Shown: positions 40,801-41,766 of the stretch, piece after piece
Layout of the letters: each line of letters starts with the position of its first letter
How positions within the stretch are numbered: the stretch's first letter is position 1
From: Tieghemiomyces parasiticus
Taxonomy: Eukaryota > Kickxellomycota > Dimargaritomycetes > Dimargaritales > Dimargaritaceae
Assembly (NCBI GenBank): GCA_027575765.1
Contig: JANBPT010000359.1
Span: forward strand, 1 to 41,766
Direction: 5' to 3'
DNA: 41,766 nucleotides
Program-made: the position numbers and the translations under genes
The notes under the pieces: model-generated
Told to the model about the DNA's origin: nothing
Seen by the model: only the letters and a program-made list of their open reading frames with translations
Database searches by the model: none

Positions 40801-40886
40801 GTCTCGGAGGCTTTGGCCGTTGCAATTGAGCCTGGCGAGGTTATCCGACTTACGGCCGGGGCAGAGGGTAGGCGCTTTTTAGCCAT
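37820..40886 (-). CDS. rad4: Rad4/XPC, nucleotide-excision-repair damage sensor (three exons)
   Basis: Exons 40886-40854, 40737-40651 and 40375-37820 join to 891 residues. Rad4 with Rad23 recognises helix-distorting DNA lesions and recruits TFIIH. The transglutaminase-homology domain covers about 190-510, with SCPAEKSTILLVAALRC (C310 region), TWFLEYRVAGERRWRIADV and VIYAVAIDSDGFWRDVTRRY. BHD1 starts near residue 560 (TLAGFKDHPAFALERHLK, PVYPRSNVHALKTREHWYR), BHD2 follows, and BHD3 is near 710-785 (RNRFGHVDLFVPSMLPPGGAH). The tail is basic and then acidic. The main exon alone would begin at ATG 40315, but two tiny upstream exons give a basic start (MAKKRLPSAPA, APTRRSARTN) flowing into an acidic patch (VKEEDEPITEEDEDEF). 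Donors GTAAGT and GTAAGA are strong. The acceptor at 40376 is chosen because it is phase 0; nearby in-frame alternatives exist. Confidence 0.92.
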
Positions 40887-41406
40887 GGGGCAGAGGCCAA
40901 GGCTGTACTGCGGAAAAGGCGTAACACGAGTAAAGCTGGACTGTGAAATGCGGTGACGGGCAAAGGTGGGAGTTAGCAGCACCGGGGGAATGCGTAAAAA
41001 GGCCTGGTGAGCCCGGTCAACCCCTTCCTGAATCAACTGCCCTATAACCTGGGTTACTGCGGCAGCATTGTTCTTGACTCCCACGCTTTACTGGTTGTCC
41101 TCCATAGCAACTTGTCTAAGGGGAGAAGATCGCGCCCAAGCAAGCGAATCCTCATATGGTCAGCAAGGCAACCATGCAGCCGACAAGTAAGCACTTGAGT
41201 TGGGGCTGTCGTGGTAGCGTAGGGCAGGGGGCCACGCTCACCCTCACAGCCAGTGGGCCGTATAACCAAACCCTGGATAAGGCTGACCGGCCCAGGCCAT
41301 ACCCAGCCGCCACATCCATTCTCCACTAGATCTACCCTTTGCCCTTGTTCTGCCCATCGCTCGCGGCCAACCACTTTCTTGCATCGTCGGACATTAGGCA
41401 CGGACA
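40887..41406. promoter_or_regulatory. Shared divergent promoter region, rad4 / mitochondrial-protein gene
   Basis: 520 bases between two start codons on opposite strands. No TATA box is evident, and short ORFs here are without merit. Confidence 0.45.
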
Positions 41407-41766
41407 ATGCTCACAGCGCTAGGACAGAGTCTTCGACTGGGCCAGTTGGTCCATGGGGGAGCGCGAACTACCCTGGTCTACCGGCCCTGGACGCGGCCAC
41501 GAGGCCAATTGGCCACCGCCCCATCAGCCATTCCACATGCCACGAGGCCCGTATACCGCGCCCATAGCACCGCCTCCGCCAGTGACCTCATCGCCTTGTT
41601 TGACGAGTATCAGCCTGAGCGACCCCGTCCGGCTGCCACGCAGTTAAAAGCCTCCCCGACCAAAGTCAGCCCGCGGTCCGTCGGTCTACTTTACCACCCT
41701 CTCCTCGTGTCGCGTGAGGGGTTTCTGGATGCCAGCGTCAAGACACGGGCCCGTGTCGAACACCTG
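41407..41766 (+). CDS. 5' end of a gene for a mitochondrially targeted protein, unknown (cut by window end)
   Basis: From ATG 41407 the frame is open for 120 codons to the last base, so the gene continues beyond the window. The first 59 residues contain seven Arg and no Asp or Glu (MLTALGQSLRLGQLVHGGAR, then TRPVYRAHSTASAS). This is a strong mitochondrial presequence with a likely processing region around YRAHSTAS. The sequence becomes acidic and helical after that (DLIALFDEYQPER), then has SVGLLYHPLLVSREGFLD. I do not recognise the family from what is visible. The protein is divergent with rad4. The ATG has an ACAATG context. Confidence 0.7.
   Translation, partial: MLTALGQSLRLGQLVHGGARTTLVYRPWTRPRGQLATAPSAIPHATRPVYRAHSTASASDLIALFDEYQPERPRPAATQLKASPTKVSPRSVGLLYHPLLVSREGFLDASVKTRARVEHL

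Noticed and set aside
1..41766. CRISPR arrays, insertion sequences, retroelement genes
   Set aside because: No regularly spaced repeats, transposase, reverse transcriptase or long terminal repeats seen by eye.

Overview
The window is nuclear DNA from a fungus. Support for this comes from a Raptor/Kog1 gene, a fused fungal-type Egt1, a Yhm2-type mitochondrial carrier, Rad4 and Vps27. There are short spliceosomal introns with GTAAGT-type donors, pyrimidine-rich leaders in front of ATG codons, and a nuclear tRNA-Ala. Coding sequence is GC-rich and compact, while some intergenic spacers are AT-rich with microsatellites. The mixture of intron-free long genes and intron-rich short genes suits an early-diverging lineage (Zoopagomycota/Dimargaritales-like), but that placement is only an impression.

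Left part (1-12.5 kb, all + strand): the 3' end of an Nse4 gene (SMC5/6 kleisin) spread over five exons, then Egt1 (ergothioneine synthesis), then the very long single-exon Raptor gene (TORC1). Middle part (12.5-25.3 kb) is gene-sparse. It holds a 100-aa putative secreted protein, a tRNA-Ala(UGC) on the minus strand, a three-exon Yhm2-type citrate/oxoglutarate carrier, about 4.3 kb with no convincing gene, and a 646-aa single-pass membrane protein of unknown function.

Right part (25.3-41.8 kb): an isopenicillin-N-synthase-like 2OG-Fe(II) oxygenase and a DHA1 MFS transporter (+). These are followed on the minus strand by a spliced gene for a putative secreted 461-aa protein and a TrhO/TSTD2-type rhodanese with a mitochondrial-looking N-terminus. 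Next come Vps27 (ESCRT-0, +), a five-exon CCDC174-like nuclear protein and a three-exon Rad4/XPC gene (both -). At the right edge is the start of a gene for a protein with a strong mitochondrial presequence, cut by the window end.

No operons, CRISPR arrays or transposons were seen. Most genes are unrelated housekeeping functions: genome maintenance (Nse4, Rad4), nutrient signalling (Raptor), endosomal sorting (Vps27), mitochondrial metabolite exchange (Yhm2) and redox metabolism (Egt1). The less explored content is the secreted proteins, the single-pass membrane protein, the oxygenase/transporter neighbours, and the two proteins with mitochondrial leaders. Exon joins were read by eye from reading frame and splice signals and have no transcript support.
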